A stretch of 64,000 nucleotides of DNA from Polynucleobacter necessarius (GTDB lineage Bacteria > Pseudomonadota > Gammaproteobacteria > Burkholderiales > Burkholderiaceae), in the NCBI RefSeq assembly GCF_900096765.1, contig NZ_LT615228.1:130669-194668 (forward strand), in the 5' to 3' direction. The first letter of the stretch is position 1. Each line of letters starts with the position of its first letter. A program made the position numbers and the translations under genes. The notes under the pieces were generated by a model. The model was not told the DNA's origin, made no database searches, and saw only the letters and a program-made list of their open reading frames with translations. Positions 37,632 through 48,562 of the stretch are shown piece by piece.

Positions 37632-38588
37632 GACTGAATAATCTCTTTCCAAGTCAGTGCTTCTGCCTTTTTCCAAAAACGCCAAGTTTTTTTGATTAGA
37701 TTCTTAGCGGTAAACAAGCGCTCACGTTTTTTGCCCTTTGGAAAATCAATGATGAGTAATTCATGTAATTGATCATTACTTAAGGCTTCGCACAGGGTGG
37801 GCCAAATCAATTCTGCTTGATCAAGCCAAGCAAATGCCCCATGTAACTGATTTGGATTGATATCCTGTTGATAAGGAATATTTAAAAGTTTGGATAGTCC
37901 AGCCAGCAAAGGGTGAGACCCATAAATCTGCTTGATACTTTCAAATTCTGATGGCGCTTGCACGCTACTCAATTTTCCGATGCCGCTAATCCATAAGGAA
38001 TTAATGCTAGGCAAACTACGTTGTTCCCGCTCTTCATTCACGGGATCAATATGCCAGAGCATCTGGATTTCATTTTGTAATTTACGCCAGCGTTTTGCGA
38101 TTCCTTCTTCATGAAAGTCGCGCGGCATCCACCAGTCAATATTGCGCCCTAAGGATTGATCGACGCTATAACTGGTCAGACTTGCAAAAGGACCCGCCGG
38201 AATAAACCAGTAATACCGATTTTGAAACAGCATTGGATGCCCGAAGTCTTCCTCAATACAAGGGAGTGCAGCTTTGAGGAGTTGGCCAGATTCAGATTCT
38301 GTGAGATCGATCTGATTTTGGCCCATCAATATGAGGTGGTCACGGGTAGCATGTAGATAAACGGGCTGCAGGCAAGCAATGATCTGATGGGGATCTACTT
38401 CTAAAGACGATTGCCCTAGCAATAGCACTGGGGCAACGGGAACTAGGTCCCCTAGCAAAAAAACGTTCGTGCGGTAGACCTTGCGGGGGTTGATCGCCAA
38501 TCAGTTGATCGTCCAGGGCATCTTCCCCTGAAAGCATCAGAGTAAAGCGGCTTGTAGAGTCCTTGGAGGGGGTGCCATTTTTCATCAT
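37628..38588 (-). pseudogene. RpfE-like regulatory/phosphoglycerate-mutase-like protein, frameshifted in a 7-base homopolymer
   Basis: A start at the paired ATGATG (38588/38585), with an AGGGGG ribosome site, gives about 42 codons ending GLPHERFF. The frame then goes astray. The other frame continues LLGDLVPVAPVLLLGQSS and runs 260 more residues to the end. The switch falls in a run of seven A on the plus strand (38457-38463); six would join the frames as HERFLLGDLVPVAP and give about 319 residues. The body resembles the RpfE-type proteins found upstream of recJ in Betaproteobacteria, which are related to phosphoglycerate mutases. It ends by overlapping recJ (ATGA). A real pseudogene, a phase-variable tract or a base-calling error are all possible. 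Confidence 0.7.
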
Positions 38589-38655
38589 CCCCCTAATTTT
38601 AGGTGGCATTTGACTATTCCATCGGTTTGTCCCAGCAATTGTCTAAACTGTCGTT

Positions 38656-39918
38656 ATGTTGAGACTTCCTATAGAGCTAGAAATTGGCTTGCGATACACC
38701 CGTTCCAAGCGCCGCAAGGCGGTGGGTAAGCGCGACGGTTTCCTTTCATTTATCTCCGGAATATCTACCGCCGGCATTGCTTTGGGAGTTGCTTCTCTGA
38801 TTGTGGTGTTATCGGTCATGAATGGTTTCCAAAAGGAAGTACGCGATCGCATGCTGTCTGTGCTCTCCCATGTAGAAATCACATCCCCTGATGGCTTACC
38901 TAATTGGCAACCGCTTGCTTTACAGGTTGCGGCGCAGCCACATGTAGTTGGTGTTGCGCCCATCGTCAGTTCCCAAGGATTACTCGCTCGTGACAATGTC
39001 ATGCGAGGCGTTTCTATTCGCGGCATTTTGCCAAGCGAAGAGGGCAAGGTATCCGATCTTCCAAAGCAATTTATCGCTGGAAGCATCAATGATCTTCAGC
39101 CTGGAAGTTTTGGGGTTGCCTTGGGTGCACAGCTTGCAGCTATCGTTGGCGCTCATGTCGGTGATCGCATTAATTTGATAGTTCCTGAAAGTGATTTAAC
39201 GCCTGCTGGTGCAATGCCCCGCATGCGTACCTTGCAAGTGGTGGGTATTGTTGATAGCGGTCATTATGAATATGATAGTTCGCTAGCCATCATGCATTGG
39301 AAAGACGCTGCAGCTTTGTTGCGCCTTTATGATCCTTCTGGCCTGCGTGTCAAAGTAGATGATATGCAACGTGCTCCTGAGGTTGCGAATGAGTTGGCAG
39401 CCGTTGTGCCACAGGCTTTATGGGTTAGTGATTGGTCCCGATCAAACCGCAATTGGTTTGCTGCGGTTCAAACCGAAAAGAAGATGATGTTCATCATCCT
39501 TACTTTAATTATTGCAGTGGCAGCATTCAATTTAGTCTCAACTCTCGTGATGACGGTGAATGAAAAGCAAGCGGATATTGCTATTTTGAGAACAATGGGG
39601 GCGAGCCCGGGATTGATTCAACGCATTTTCTTAGTGCAGGGTCTTGCTATTGGGTTGCTGGGTTCGCTCGCTGGTGTTGGACTGGGTTTATTAATCGCCT
39701 TAAACATTGATGTCATCGTTCCTACGATTGAAGCTATATTTCGAGTCAGATTCTTGCCTCGTGAGGTGTATTTCATTAGCGAATTGCCGTCTGACGTTCG
39801 CTTGGGTGATGTTATGACCGTGGGTCTGATGGCATTTGGCTTATCAGTGCTTGCCACTTCATATCCAAGTCGTCGTGCAGCGAAGGTTCAGCCTGCGGAG
39901 GCTTTGCGCTATGAGTAA
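38656..39918 (+). CDS. lolC: Lipoprotein-releasing ABC transporter permease LolC/LolE
   Basis: The inner-membrane part of the complex that extracts outer-membrane lipoproteins and hands them to LolA. The 420-residue protein has the MacB/FtsX layout: one membrane helix near residues 25-50 ([21 protein letters not shown]), a large periplasmic domain, and three membrane helices at the C-terminal end (about 270-300, 315-345 and 380-400). The last residues [16 protein letters not shown] are typical. Beta-proteobacteria usually have one hybrid LolC/E protein. It overlaps lolD by 8 bases. Confidence 0.95.
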   Translation: MLRLPIELEIGLRYTRSKRRKAVGKRDGFLSFISGISTAGIALGVASLIVVLSVMNGFQKEVRDRMLSVLSHVEITSPDGLPNWQPLALQVAAQPHVVGVAPIVSSQGLLARDNVMRGVSIRGILPSEEGKVSDLPKQFIAGSINDLQPGSFGVALGAQLAAIVGAHVGDRINLIVPESDLTPAGAMPRMRTLQVVGIVDSGHYEYDSSLAIMHWKDAAALLRLYDPSGLRVKVDDMQRAPEVANELAAVVPQALWVSDWSRSNRNWFAAVQTEKKMMFIILTLIIAVAAFNLVSTLVMTVNEKQADIAILRTMGASPGLIQRIFLVQGLAIGLLGSLAGVGLGLLIALNIDVIVPTIEAIFRVRFLPREVYFISELPSDVRLGDVMTVGLMAFGLSVLATSYPSRRAAKVQPAEALRYE

Positions 39919-40609
39919 TCAAAGTACCAATCACGTATTAGTTGCTAGAGGTCTAGCTAAGACTTATGGCCAGGGCTCAACAGCAGTTGAAGTCCTCAAA
40001 GCAGTTGATTTAGATGTTGCTCCATCCGAGAAGTTGGCGATCGTCGGCTCTTCAGGCTCAGGTAAGAGCACCTTGCTGCATCTTTTAGGTGGCTTGGATA
40101 CCCCAACTGCTGGTTCAGTTGATTTAGCAGGATTAAGACTCAATCAATTGCCTGTTACTAAGCTTGACCGTTTGCGCAATGAGAGTCTTGGCTTCATCTA
40201 TCAGTTTCATCATCTCTTGGATGAATTTAGCGCTGTGGAAAACGTGGCCTTACTGTTGCGTATTCGTGGTTTAGGTAATGATGAATCCATGGAGCGCGCA
40301 AGCAAGATGCTCAAAGCAGTTGGTCTTGCAAAGCGCGAATTACATACCCCAGCGGAGTTATCGGGAGGGGAGCGTCAGCGTGTTGCTGTTGCTAGGGCTT
40401 TGGTAGGTAACCCAGCATGCGTACTAGCAGATGAGCCTACCGGCAATCTCGATACTGAGACAGCTGATAGTGTTTTTGATCTCATGCTAGATATTGCTCG
40501 TGAACAAGGTACGGCCTTTGTGATCGTGACTCATGACCCGGTGCGCGCTAAACGTTGTGATCGCATTTTGCACTTAGAGCGCGGAGTATTAAAGACCTTT
40601 TCACAGTGA
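39911..40609 (+). CDS. lolD: Lipoprotein-releasing ABC transporter ATPase LolD
   Basis: The ATPase of the Lol complex, 232 residues from the ATG at 39911. Walker A is GSSGSGKST, the signature is [15 protein letters not shown], and Walker B leads into [13 protein letters not shown]. The LolD-type motif [18 protein letters not shown], in the Q-loop region that contacts LolC/E, is clear. A longer upstream frame is an artefact of reading into lolC. Confidence 0.97.
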   Translation: MSNQSTNHVLVARGLAKTYGQGSTAVEVLKAVDLDVAPSEKLAIVGSSGSGKSTLLHLLGGLDTPTAGSVDLAGLRLNQLPVTKLDRLRNESLGFIYQFHHLLDEFSAVENVALLLRIRGLGNDESMERASKMLKAVGLAKRELHTPAELSGGERQRVAVARALVGNPACVLADEPTGNLDTETADSVFDLMLDIAREQGTAFVIVTHDPVRAKRCDRILHLERGVLKTFSQ

Positions 40610-41466
40610 CTATGAGGAATCAGAGTCCGATGTGGATGGATACTCACTGTCACTTGGATGCGCCCGAGTTCTCCAGCTCGCTGCTATCTATCATTTCGGC
40701 TGCAAAAGAAAAAAATGTGCAAGCTATCTTGCTGCCCGCAGTAAAAGTAGCAGATATTTTGCATGTCAAAGATCTTGCTAGCGAATATGGCAATCAGATT
40801 CCTGGTCTGGTTTATACCCTCGGCATTCATCCCTTGTATACCAATCAAGCCCAAGAGTCAGATATTGACCTTTTAGATAAAAAGATTGAAGCCTCTTTAA
40901 ATGACCTTCGTTTTGTTGGCGTTGGAGAAATTGGCCTGGATTACTTTGTTGAAGGTTTGGATCTGCGTCGGCAAGAATATTATTTTCATGCGCAATTAGA
41001 TTTGGCACAAAAATATCAGTTGCCAGTTGTTTTGCATGTACGTCGTTCACAAGATGCGATTCTCAAGGCATTACGGCAACGCAATATCCCAGGTGGAATA
41101 GCCCACGCCTTTAATGGCAGCTTCCAGCAGGCAGAGCAGTTTATTGACTTAGGATTTAAGTTGGGATTTGGTGGGGCTGCAACGTATGGGCGGGCTTTGC
41201 AAATTCGTCGACTGCTAAAAGATCTTCCGCTGGACAGTATTGTTACTGAAACAGATGCGCCTGATATTCCACCTGCTTGGTTGCGGGAGGAGGGCATTGC
41301 ATTGAATGAGCCATCTTTTTTGCCCCGTATAGCTGAGCAGTTAGCCCAAATTCGTGGAATTAGTCGCTCTGACTTTGCATCAGCAGTTTGGCAAAATGCG
41401 ATGCAAGCTTTGCCTCGCTGGCAATCGCTCTGTGCTAGCGATATAACCCCAAGCCAAAACTCCTAA
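40606..41466 (+). CDS. tatD: TatD-family metal-dependent deoxyribonuclease
   Basis: A TIM-barrel hydrolase of the TatD/YcfH group. The motifs are [12 protein letters not shown] at the start, [19 protein letters not shown], and the C-terminal [10 protein letters not shown] metal site. Start choice is open: GTG at 40606 overlaps the lolD stop, while ATG at 40612 or 40630 would remove 2 or 8 residues; the AGGAATC at about 40615 would serve the last one. It lies between lolD and comEC, a usual neighbour in Burkholderiales. Confidence 0.9.
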   Translation: MTMRNQSPMWMDTHCHLDAPEFSSSLLSIISAAKEKNVQAILLPAVKVADILHVKDLASEYGNQIPGLVYTLGIHPLYTNQAQESDIDLLDKKIEASLNDLRFVGVGEIGLDYFVEGLDLRRQEYYFHAQLDLAQKYQLPVVLHVRRSQDAILKALRQRNIPGGIAHAFNGSFQQAEQFIDLGFKLGFGGAATYGRALQIRRLLKDLPLDSIVTETDAPDIPPAWLREEGIALNEPSFLPRIAEQLAQIRGISRSDFASAVWQNAMQALPRWQSLCASDITPSQNS

Positions 41467-41470
41467 ATCA

Positions 41471-43954
41471 TTGCGCATAGCAATTGCGGCTTTTATCGCC
41501 GGGGGATCGCTCCTGTTCTTTTTGCCGCAGTTGCCAATCAATTGGATGTGGGTGAGTGGTTGTATCGGTGCAATATGCTTAACCCTCCTAATCCATCTAT
41601 CTCCAGGCACCCTAGTTAAGCAAGTCTTGGTAGGCATTTTCTTATTTAATCTGGGTTTTGCTTGGAATGCAGCTTATACCGAACGCCGTCTTGCAAATCT
41701 ATTGGCCCCAGAATTGGAGGGTAAGCCATTAACTATTATTGGTAGAGTGGCTGCTCTTCCTCAGGGTAGCTCTTTTGGCGCTAAGTTTGCATTTGAGCTT
41801 GATGAAGTTTTTTTAGGCAAAGAGAAATTAGCTCAGTTTCCAAGAAAAATCTATTTAAGTTGGCAACCTGCATGGCGAAATACGCAAGAAATTCCCGAGA
41901 TTGTTCCGGGTCAGCGATGGAAATTCAAAACCAAATTAAAGCGGCCATACGGATCTCTCAATCCGCATACTTTTGATTTTGAACGCTGGTCCTTTCATCA
42001 AAACTATGGTGCGAGCGGTTCTGTTCAAGCTGGAGAGTTATTGAATCCTGGGGATATTGGTTTTACTGAGTTTGAACTGCGCATGGAATTAGCCCGATGG
42101 TCGCTTCGCCGAAAAATCAAATCGCTGTTACCTGAGAATGCTCGTTATGTTGGTGTGATGATTGCTTTGGTCATGGGCGATCAAAATGCCATTGATCAAG
42201 AGGATTGGCGCGTTTTTAACGCAACTGGAATAGGGCATCTCATTTCCATATCGGGTTTGCATGTCACGATGTTAGCTGGTGTTGGCGCAATGCTTGCGGC
42301 AGGTTTTTGGCGACGTCGTCACTGGCCTATTCTGATTCCTGTTAGTAAGTTTGCTGCAGCCGCTGGGTTTTTGACTGCGTTTATTTATGCATGGTTAGCG
42401 GGATTTCAGATTCCAGCCCAAAGAACTATGTATATGGTTGGAGTCGTTGCATTTGCGCTGTGGACTGGCCGAAATCCAAGATCATTTGATATTTGGTGGT
42501 GGGCTTTGGCATTTGTTTTGATTATTGATCCAATGGCGCCGTATACCCCGGGCTTTTGGCTTTCCTTTGGGGCGGTTGCTGCCATTCTGTATGCAATGGG
42601 GGATTCTGCTGGGCTACTAGGAATCCCCACCGGCAAGGAGTTGGATGTTGATTGGTGTCAGAGGATTAAGCAGGCTCTACGTGAAGCGTGTCGTGTTCAA
42701 GCGGTTGTCACTATTTCGCTATTGCCTTTTACTTTATTTTGGTTTTATCAAACATCTGTTGTGTCACCACTAGCAAATGCATTGGCAATTCCATTGGTAA
42801 GTTATGTCGTTACCCCACTTGCCATTGCAGGTGCTTTACTACCGGATTTTATTGGGCGCTTGTTGCTGACTCTTGCTCATGACTCAATGCAATATCTAGC
42901 CCTTGTCTTGGAATGGATGGCTGGTTGGAGTTGGGCGGTGATATGGTCTAGCCAGCCTGCTTGGTGGGTGATAGTAATTTCATGTATCGGCATTGTCTAT
43001 TCCATTCGACCCGGGGTAATGCTGGATGATTGGTTCAAAAGACTGATTGCATTATTTCCCTTGGCGATCATGTTCATGCCAGCGTTTGGTTCAACAGCCA
43101 AGTCACTTAACTCAGGTGAGTTTAGGGCGACTATTTTGGATATTGGGCAAGGTACAGCGGTGTTAATTGAGACAGCGCATAAGAAATTGCTTTATGACAC
43201 TGGTCCCATCCAAGGAAAAAAAGATGATGCAGGTAAACGCATCATTCTTCCTTATTTGCAAGGTAGAGGAATTGATCACATTGATCGAATGGTAATTAGC
43301 CATAGTGATAGCGATCATGTTGGCGGAGCTGTATCTTTGATACAGAATCTCCAATTTGATTCTATGATGGGGTCTTTGCCTACTCACAATTTTCTGTTAG
43401 AGAATTTACGAGCAAGAAAAATTCCAAGCATACCTTGTCGCTATGGGCAGAGCTGGAGCTGGGATGGAGTAGATTTCTTTGTCTGGCATCCACATGAAGA
43501 AACGTTATTTCAATCTGAATACCCGATGAAGCCAAATGAAATGAGTTGTGTGCTGGAGGTGCGGAATCAGCAGTCATCTCTATGGCTTACTGGTGATGTT
43601 GAAAGACTGGGGGAGGAAGAAATCATCGGCCGCCTTGATCAAGATGCTCTTCATGAAATCAGAGATAGAGAATTAATTTTGATGGCGCCACACCATGGCA
43701 GTAAGACTTCCTCATCTCAAGAGTTGTTATTTAGATTGAGCCCTAATTTTGCATTTGCGCAAAACGGATATCGCAATCGTTACGGACATCCGCATCCATC
43801 GGTAACTTCTCGGTATGAGAGCTTACATATCCCTTTTTATCAAACCCCTAAAACAGGTGCACAAATATGGACATTTAGAGCAAATGAAAAATCATCGACT
43901 CAATTTTGGCGACATGATATAAAACGTATATGGCACCGAAGTGCTGATTACTAA
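41471..43954 (+). CDS. comEC: DNA uptake channel protein ComEC/Rec2
   Basis: The inner-membrane channel for transforming DNA. The 827 residues have the three expected parts. An N-terminal DUF4131 region with two membrane helices comes first. The competence domain with many helices follows (VMGDQNAIDQEDWRVFNATGIGHLISISGLHVTML around residues 235-270). Last is a C-terminal metallo-beta-lactamase domain (LDIGQGTAVLIETAHKKLLYDTG, then HSDSDHVGG and MAPHHGSKTSSS). The start is TTG at 41471. All domains are intact, so natural competence is possible if the other genes are present. Confidence 0.93.
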   Translation: MRIAIAAFIAGGSLLFFLPQLPINWMWVSGCIGAICLTLLIHLSPGTLVKQVLVGIFLFNLGFAWNAAYTERRLANLLAPELEGKPLTIIGRVAALPQGSSFGAKFAFELDEVFLGKEKLAQFPRKIYLSWQPAWRNTQEIPEIVPGQRWKFKTKLKRPYGSLNPHTFDFERWSFHQNYGASGSVQAGELLNPGDIGFTEFELRMELARWSLRRKIKSLLPENARYVGVMIALVMGDQNAIDQEDWRVFNATGIGHLISISGLHVTMLAGVGAMLAAGFWRRRHWPILIPVSKFAAAAGFLTAFIYAWLAGFQIPAQRTMYMVGVVAFALWTGRNPRSFDIWWWALAFVLIIDPMAPYTPGFWLSFGAVAAILYAMGDSAGLLGIPTGKELDVDWCQRIKQALREACRVQAVVTISLLPFTLFWFYQTSVVSPLANALAIPLVSYVVTPLAIAGALLPDFIGRLLLTLAHDSMQYLALVLEWMAGWSWAVIWSSQPAWWVIVISCIGIVYSIRPGVMLDDWFKRLIALFPLAIMFMPAFGSTAKSLNSGEFRATILDIGQGTAVLIETAHKKLLYDTGPIQGKKDDAGKRIILPYLQGRGIDHIDRMVISHSDSDHVGGAVSLIQNLQFDSMMGSLPTHNFLLENLRARKIPSIPCRYGQSWSWDGVDFFVWHPHEETLFQSEYPMKPNEMSCVLEVRNQQSSLWLTGDVERLGEEEIIGRLDQDALHEIRDRELILMAPHHGSKTSSSQELLFRLSPNFAFAQNGYRNRYGHPHPSVTSRYESLHIPFYQTPKTGAQIWTFRANEKSSTQFWRHDIKRIWHRSADY

Positions 43955-43994
43955 TTCATCAATCTAATGATGTTGGTAACGAGAGGATTTGAAA

Positions 43995-44366
43995 ATGAAT
44001 AAGTTATTAACCCTTACTGCATTAACTACGGCAGTTCTTGTGGGTTGTGCGGGTGCTGATGTCCGGCCGATCGTAGATATGAAAGGCGTGAATGAGTCTG
44101 CGTATGAAAAAGATTTGCAGGAATGTCAGGCATACGCAAAAGATCAATCGGGCATGGGTTCAACAGCAGCTAAAGGTGCTGGGGCTGGTGCAGTAGTTGG
44201 CGGTCTTTTGGGGCTGGTCACCGGTGGAAATGCATCTGGTATTGCTCAGGCGGCTGGTGCGGGCGCTGTTATTGGCGGAGCAGGCGGCGCTTTTTCGGGA
44301 AATCAGTCCCAAGAGGCTGTAGTGAAGAGATGTTTGAGTGGCAGGGGTTACAGGGTTTTAAATTAA
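43995..44366 (+). CDS. Glycine-zipper lipoprotein
   Basis: A small secreted lipoprotein of 123 residues. The signal peptide ends at a lipobox VLVGC (Cys at about residue 18), followed by GAGAGAVVGGLLGLVTGG and AAGAGAVIGGAGGAFSG, two glycine-zipper stretches that insert in or lie on membranes. The C-terminal part has two Cys (ECQAYAKD and KRCLSGRGY), which may pair. It resembles SlyB/OmpA-like glycine-zipper families. The ATG at 43995 is preceded by GAGAGG. Function is probably in the envelope, and the precise role is unknown. Confidence 0.85.
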   Translation: MNKLLTLTALTTAVLVGCAGADVRPIVDMKGVNESAYEKDLQECQAYAKDQSGMGSTAAKGAGAGAVVGGLLGLVTGGNASGIAQAAGAGAVIGGAGGAFSGNQSQEAVVKRCLSGRGYRVLN

Positions 44367-44428
44367 CCCCCCAAGCAAGATGCGGGCAAAGACTAGGTGA
44401 TCAAACTTTTTTTGATTGCCTAAAAAGC

Positions 44429-44454
44429 AAAAAGCCCTTAAAAATTGAGGGCTT
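44429..44454 (-). terminator. Terminator of tRNA-fMet
   Basis: On the minus strand a 10-bp stem (AAGCCCTCAA / TTAAGGGCTT with one wobble pair) is followed by TTTTT just downstream of the tRNA 3' end. Confidence 0.85.
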
Positions 44455-44467
44455 AGAACAGAATTAC

Positions 44468-44544
<77 letters not shown>

Positions 44545-44708
44545 TCTCTGTCTCTGTCTGAATTCCGAAATTCTACCATTTTTTGGGGCTCTCTGTCGAG
44601 GTTTTCCTGCAAATAACGCTTAAATAGGCGGTTTTTTGCCATTTGACTGGCATTTATAGGGAGTAATATATTGCCTATTGCCACGCAATAACCCGCTAGG
44701 ATCGATAT

Positions 44709-46655
44709 ATGTCTGTCAGTAATCCGGAGTTTTCTGAATCATCACTCTTAAGGCCGGTGGAGATTTCTCGCGAAGGTCATTCCCATAAAAAAAAGGGGGC
44801 TTCAATTGCGCTCATGTTTGCTGCCATTGGTGTGGTCTTTGGTGATATTGGCACCAGCCCACTGTATGCCCTTAAAGAATGTTTTAGCCCTGATCATGGC
44901 ATTCCATTTTCTGCGGATGCTGTATATGGCGTTATCTCCATGGTGTTCTGGGCTTTTGCGATTGTAGTGTCGCTGAAATACGTATTGTTTGTGATGAGAG
45001 CAAACAATCATGGTGAGGGTGGTATTTTGGCTCTGATGGCACTTGCCTTGAGAACAGCGCCCACTGGTTCCAAGAGATCTTTATTAATCATCATGGCTGG
45101 CGTCTTTGGCGCATGCATGTTTTATGGTGATGCAATTATTACCCCGGCCATTTCGGTTCTTTCAGCGGTCGAGGGGTTAGAGGTAATCTCCCCAGATCTG
45201 ACTCGTTATGTGATGCCGATCACAATTTTGATATTGGTTATCTTGTTTTTCATTCAAAAAACAGGAACTGATGTTGTGGGTAAGTTGTTTGGGCCCATCA
45301 TGGTGATTTGGTTTGTTGTTATTGGTTTAATGGGTTTGCATCAGGTGGTTCAGAACCCAGCTATTTTTGGTGCGGTTAATCCCATGCACGCTATTCGTTT
45401 TATGGATGAGCATGCCCTACAAGGCTTTATTGTTCTAGGTGCCGTATTTTTAGTATTGACAGGAGCCGAAGCCTTATATGCTGATATGGGCCACTTTGGA
45501 ATTAAACCAATTCGTATGGGTTGGTTTTTTATCGTGATGCCATGCTTGCTGTTGAATTATTTTGGCCAGGGTGCCATGTTCTTGAATAATCCAGAAACGA
45601 TTAATAATCCCTTTTTCTTGATGGTTCCCGAGGGCTTCGTCTTTCCCTTGGTTATATTGGCTACTGCTGCCACAGTGATTGCTTCTCAGGCTGTCATTTC
45701 TGGTGCGTTCTCAATGACCAGTCAGGCCATCTTGCTCGGTTTTGTGCCACGTATGAAAGTGCGCCATACCTCTGATCGTGAGATTGGTCAGATTTATATG
45801 CCTTTCGTTAATTGGATGCTGTTGATTTTGGTAGTTGCTGTGGTGTTGGCGTTTAAGAAATCAGAAAACTTGGCCGCTGCATACGGCATTGCTGTAACTA
45901 CCACGATGATTGTGACTACTTTCTTGGCTGCCATTGTGATGCGGGTTGTTTGGCATTGGAGTCGTTTGCTGGTGACCTTGTTGATTGGTGCTTTTTTGGC
46001 TGTTGACCTCGCCTTTTTGACCGCTAATCTTTTGAAAATCATGGAGGGCGGTTGGTTTCCTTTGCTGCTTGGCTCTGCCTGCTTTTTATTGCTCATGACT
46101 TGGTATCAGGGTCGCAAATTGCTGCGTCAAAACGCCGTCAATAATGGTATTGAACTCAAGGGCTTTATTGAAGCTTTAATGCAGCACCCACCTCATCGCG
46201 TAGAAGGTACGGCCATATTTTTAACTGCCCACGTCGATTATGTGCCGGTTTCTTTTTTTCATAACCTCAAGCACAACCATGTGCTGCATGAGAGAGTCTT
46301 TTTCCTCAAGGTCAGCATTTGGGATGTTCCTTATGTAAAGGATGAAGAGCGCATTACTTTCCGTGATCTCGGAAATGGCGTTTATGTGGTGCGTGCCGTA
46401 TACGGCTTTAATGAAACGCCAGACATGGGTCAGATCATCGAACTATTACAGAAGGCGTCTGATTTGAAGTTTGACATGATGAACACTTCTTTCTTCCTTT
46501 CTCGAGACACGATTATTTCAACCGAGATTCCAGGGATGGCTATGTGGCGTGAGCGCATATTCTGTTGGATGTATCAAAATGCTGGTCGTCAATCTGACTT
46601 CTTCAAAATTCCAGCCAATCGATTAGTGGAATTAGGTGCGAAAGTCGAGATTTGA
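44709..46655 (+). CDS. kup: KUP-type potassium uptake protein
   Basis: A K+/H+ symporter of the inner membrane, 648 residues with about 12 membrane helices. The KUP motifs include [19 protein letters not shown] at the first helix, [26 protein letters not shown], and [15 protein letters not shown]. The C-terminal cytoplasmic domain is intact ([20 protein letters not shown]). A TTGA overlap couples it to the next gene. Confidence 0.96.
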   Translation: MSVSNPEFSESSLLRPVEISREGHSHKKKGASIALMFAAIGVVFGDIGTSPLYALKECFSPDHGIPFSADAVYGVISMVFWAFAIVVSLKYVLFVMRANNHGEGGILALMALALRTAPTGSKRSLLIIMAGVFGACMFYGDAIITPAISVLSAVEGLEVISPDLTRYVMPITILILVILFFIQKTGTDVVGKLFGPIMVIWFVVIGLMGLHQVVQNPAIFGAVNPMHAIRFMDEHALQGFIVLGAVFLVLTGAEALYADMGHFGIKPIRMGWFFIVMPCLLLNYFGQGAMFLNNPETINNPFFLMVPEGFVFPLVILATAATVIASQAVISGAFSMTSQAILLGFVPRMKVRHTSDREIGQIYMPFVNWMLLILVVAVVLAFKKSENLAAAYGIAVTTTMIVTTFLAAIVMRVVWHWSRLLVTLLIGAFLAVDLAFLTANLLKIMEGGWFPLLLGSACFLLLMTWYQGRKLLRQNAVNNGIELKGFIEALMQHPPHRVEGTAIFLTAHVDYVPVSFFHNLKHNHVLHERVFFLKVSIWDVPYVKDEERITFRDLGNGVYVVRAVYGFNETPDMGQIIELLQKASDLKFDMMNTSFFLSRDTIISTEIPGMAMWRERIFCWMYQNAGRQSDFFKIPANRLVELGAKVEI

Positions 46656-47161
46656 GAAAAGAACTTTGTCTTCGTGCGAAAATATTCGCAGGAATATTTT
46701 TATTGCTCAGTGCTTTCAGTGGGATTGTTTCGGCAACTCCTGCTGAGCAGGCTGAGTTAGATCAATTAAACAAAATTGAACAAGAGTTAGAGCTTCAGCG
46801 GGACTGGGCCAAGTATCGCTGGAATAAGGCGTTAACTGACTGCTACCAAAATTATTGGGTCAATAATTGTTTAAGTAATGCGAGAACTCAGTATCGTAAA
46901 GAAATTGATCCGATTACCGAGCAAGAACGCGCATTGCATGAAGTTCAGCGTGGCTTGCGAAAAAGTCTAAAAGATCAGGAGGATGTTAAGCGTGCGGCTG
47001 AGCGTGCATCACCTGAAAAAGCGGCTGAGCGTGCTAAAAATCAAAGTGACTTTGAAGAAAAGCAAAAAGCAGCAGCTGCTAGAGCGGCAGACCTGGAGCA
47101 GCGTCGCAAGGACGCGCCTAAGCGTGCTCAAGAAAATAAAGCTGGCACTCAGCTTGATTAA
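46652..47161 (+). CDS. Secreted coiled-coil protein of unknown function
   Basis: The TTG start overlaps the kup stop. The 169 residues have a signal peptide (cleavage likely after GIVSA, about residue 28). Then come an [21 protein letters not shown] helix, a region with two Cys ([16 protein letters not shown]), and a long Lys/Ala/Glu-rich coiled coil that ends [13 protein letters not shown] do not recognise a named family, although similar proteins occur next to radA in relatives. It is probably periplasmic. It ends 31 bases before radA. Confidence 0.75.
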   Translation: MRKELCLRAKIFAGIFLLLSAFSGIVSATPAEQAELDQLNKIEQELELQRDWAKYRWNKALTDCYQNYWVNNCLSNARTQYRKEIDPITEQERALHEVQRGLRKSLKDQEDVKRAAERASPEKAAERAKNQSDFEEKQKAAAARAADLEQRRKDAPKRAQENKAGTQLD

Positions 47162-47192
47162 TATACTCAATAATTTAATACTGAGATAGCTC

Positions 47193-48557
47193 TTGGCTAA
47201 AGTTAAAACGGTTTATATCTGCCAGTCCTGTGGCGGAACATCTGCTAAGTGGCAAGGGCAGTGCCCATCTTGTCAAGCCTGGAATACGATGGAAGAGGGT
47301 CTTCCAGAGACTATCTCCAACTCTCGTTTTCAGGGTCTGGCGCAATCTTTACCAAGACAAAAATTATCTGCGATTAGCGCCGAAGATTTGCCGCGCTTTA
47401 GTACGGGTGTTGAAGAGTTTGATCGCGTATTGGGTGGCGGTCTTGTTCCTGGTGGAGTAGTTTTGCTTGGTGGCGATCCGGGTATTGGTAAATCTACATT
47501 ACTTCTACAAGCGCTTGCAGAGATGAGTACTGCCGGCATGAATGTTCTTTATAGCAGCGGCGAAGAATCTGCGGCACAAATTGCTCTGCGTGCTAAACGT
47601 ATTGCGCTAGATGCGCCTCAGCTTGAAGTTCTAGCTGAAATCCAGCTGGAAAAACTGATTTCGATAATGGATACCGTTAAGCCTCAGGTTCTAGTAGTTG
47701 ATTCGATTCAAACCTTGTACTCTGAGGTGTTAAGTTCTGCACCCGGATCAGTTGCCCAGGTGCGAGAGTGTGCGGCGCAGTTAACCCGTGCTGCCAAAGC
47801 CAGCGGTATTTGCGTATTGATGGTGGGTCATGTGACCAAAGATGGTCATTTGGCTGGGCCGCGCGTTTTAGAACATATTGTTGATACGGTTCTCTATTTT
47901 GAGGGGGATACCCACTCCTCTTTCCGTTTGGTGCGTTCCATTAAGAATCGTTTTGGAGCTGTCAATGAATTGGGCGTATTTGCGATGACCGAAAAAGGTC
48001 TTCGAGGAGTCACCAATCCATCGGCTATCTTTTTATCTCAGCACGAGCAGATGGTTCCGGGCGCGTGCGTGCTCGTGACTCAAGAGGGAAGCAGGCCATT
48101 ATTGGTTGAGATTCAGGCTCTGGTGGATACTGCGCATGTTCCCAATCCACGGCGCCTCGCTGTTGGCTTAGAGCAGGCTCGCTTAGCAATGCTTTTAGCG
48201 GTTCTACACCGCCATGCTGGAGTCGCTTGTTTTGATCAAGATGTGTTTTTAAATGCGGTTGGTGGCGTCAAGATCTCCGAGCCAGCCGCTGACCTTGCCG
48301 TACTATTAGCGATTCAGTCATCGATTCGTAATCGTGCATTACCAAAAGAATTGATTGTGTTTGGTGAGGTTGGCTTAGCTGGTGAGATTCGTCCATGCCC
48401 AAGAGGCCAGGAGCGCTTAAAGGAGGCTGCCAAGTTGGGATTTACTGTAGCTATTATTCCAAAAGCCAATGCGCCTAAGACAAAAATCCCAGGACTCAAA
48501 GTCATCTCCGTTGAGCGCATCGATCAAGCAATCGCTGCAGCGGCAGAGTTGAGCTAA
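47193..48557 (+). CDS. radA: DNA repair protein RadA (Sms)
   Basis: A recombination ATPase that promotes branch migration. The zinc finger is CQSCGGTSAKWQGQCPSC, Walker A is GDPGIGKST, the RadA-specific motif is KNRFG, and the C-terminal Lon-like domain contains GEVGLAGEIRPCPRGQERL. The TTG start gives MAKVKTVYICQSCG, typical of the family. The length of 454 is normal. It is convergent with prmB, with only 5 bases between. Confidence 0.97.
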   Translation: MAKVKTVYICQSCGGTSAKWQGQCPSCQAWNTMEEGLPETISNSRFQGLAQSLPRQKLSAISAEDLPRFSTGVEEFDRVLGGGLVPGGVVLLGGDPGIGKSTLLLQALAEMSTAGMNVLYSSGEESAAQIALRAKRIALDAPQLEVLAEIQLEKLISIMDTVKPQVLVVDSIQTLYSEVLSSAPGSVAQVRECAAQLTRAAKASGICVLMVGHVTKDGHLAGPRVLEHIVDTVLYFEGDTHSSFRLVRSIKNRFGAVNELGVFAMTEKGLRGVTNPSAIFLSQHEQMVPGACVLVTQEGSRPLLVEIQALVDTAHVPNPRRLAVGLEQARLAMLLAVLHRHAGVACFDQDVFLNAVGGVKISEPAADLAVLLAIQSSIRNRALPKELIVFGEVGLAGEIRPCPRGQERLKEAAKLGFTVAIIPKANAPKTKIPGLKVISVERIDQAIAAAAELS

Positions 48558-48562
48558 ATTTT

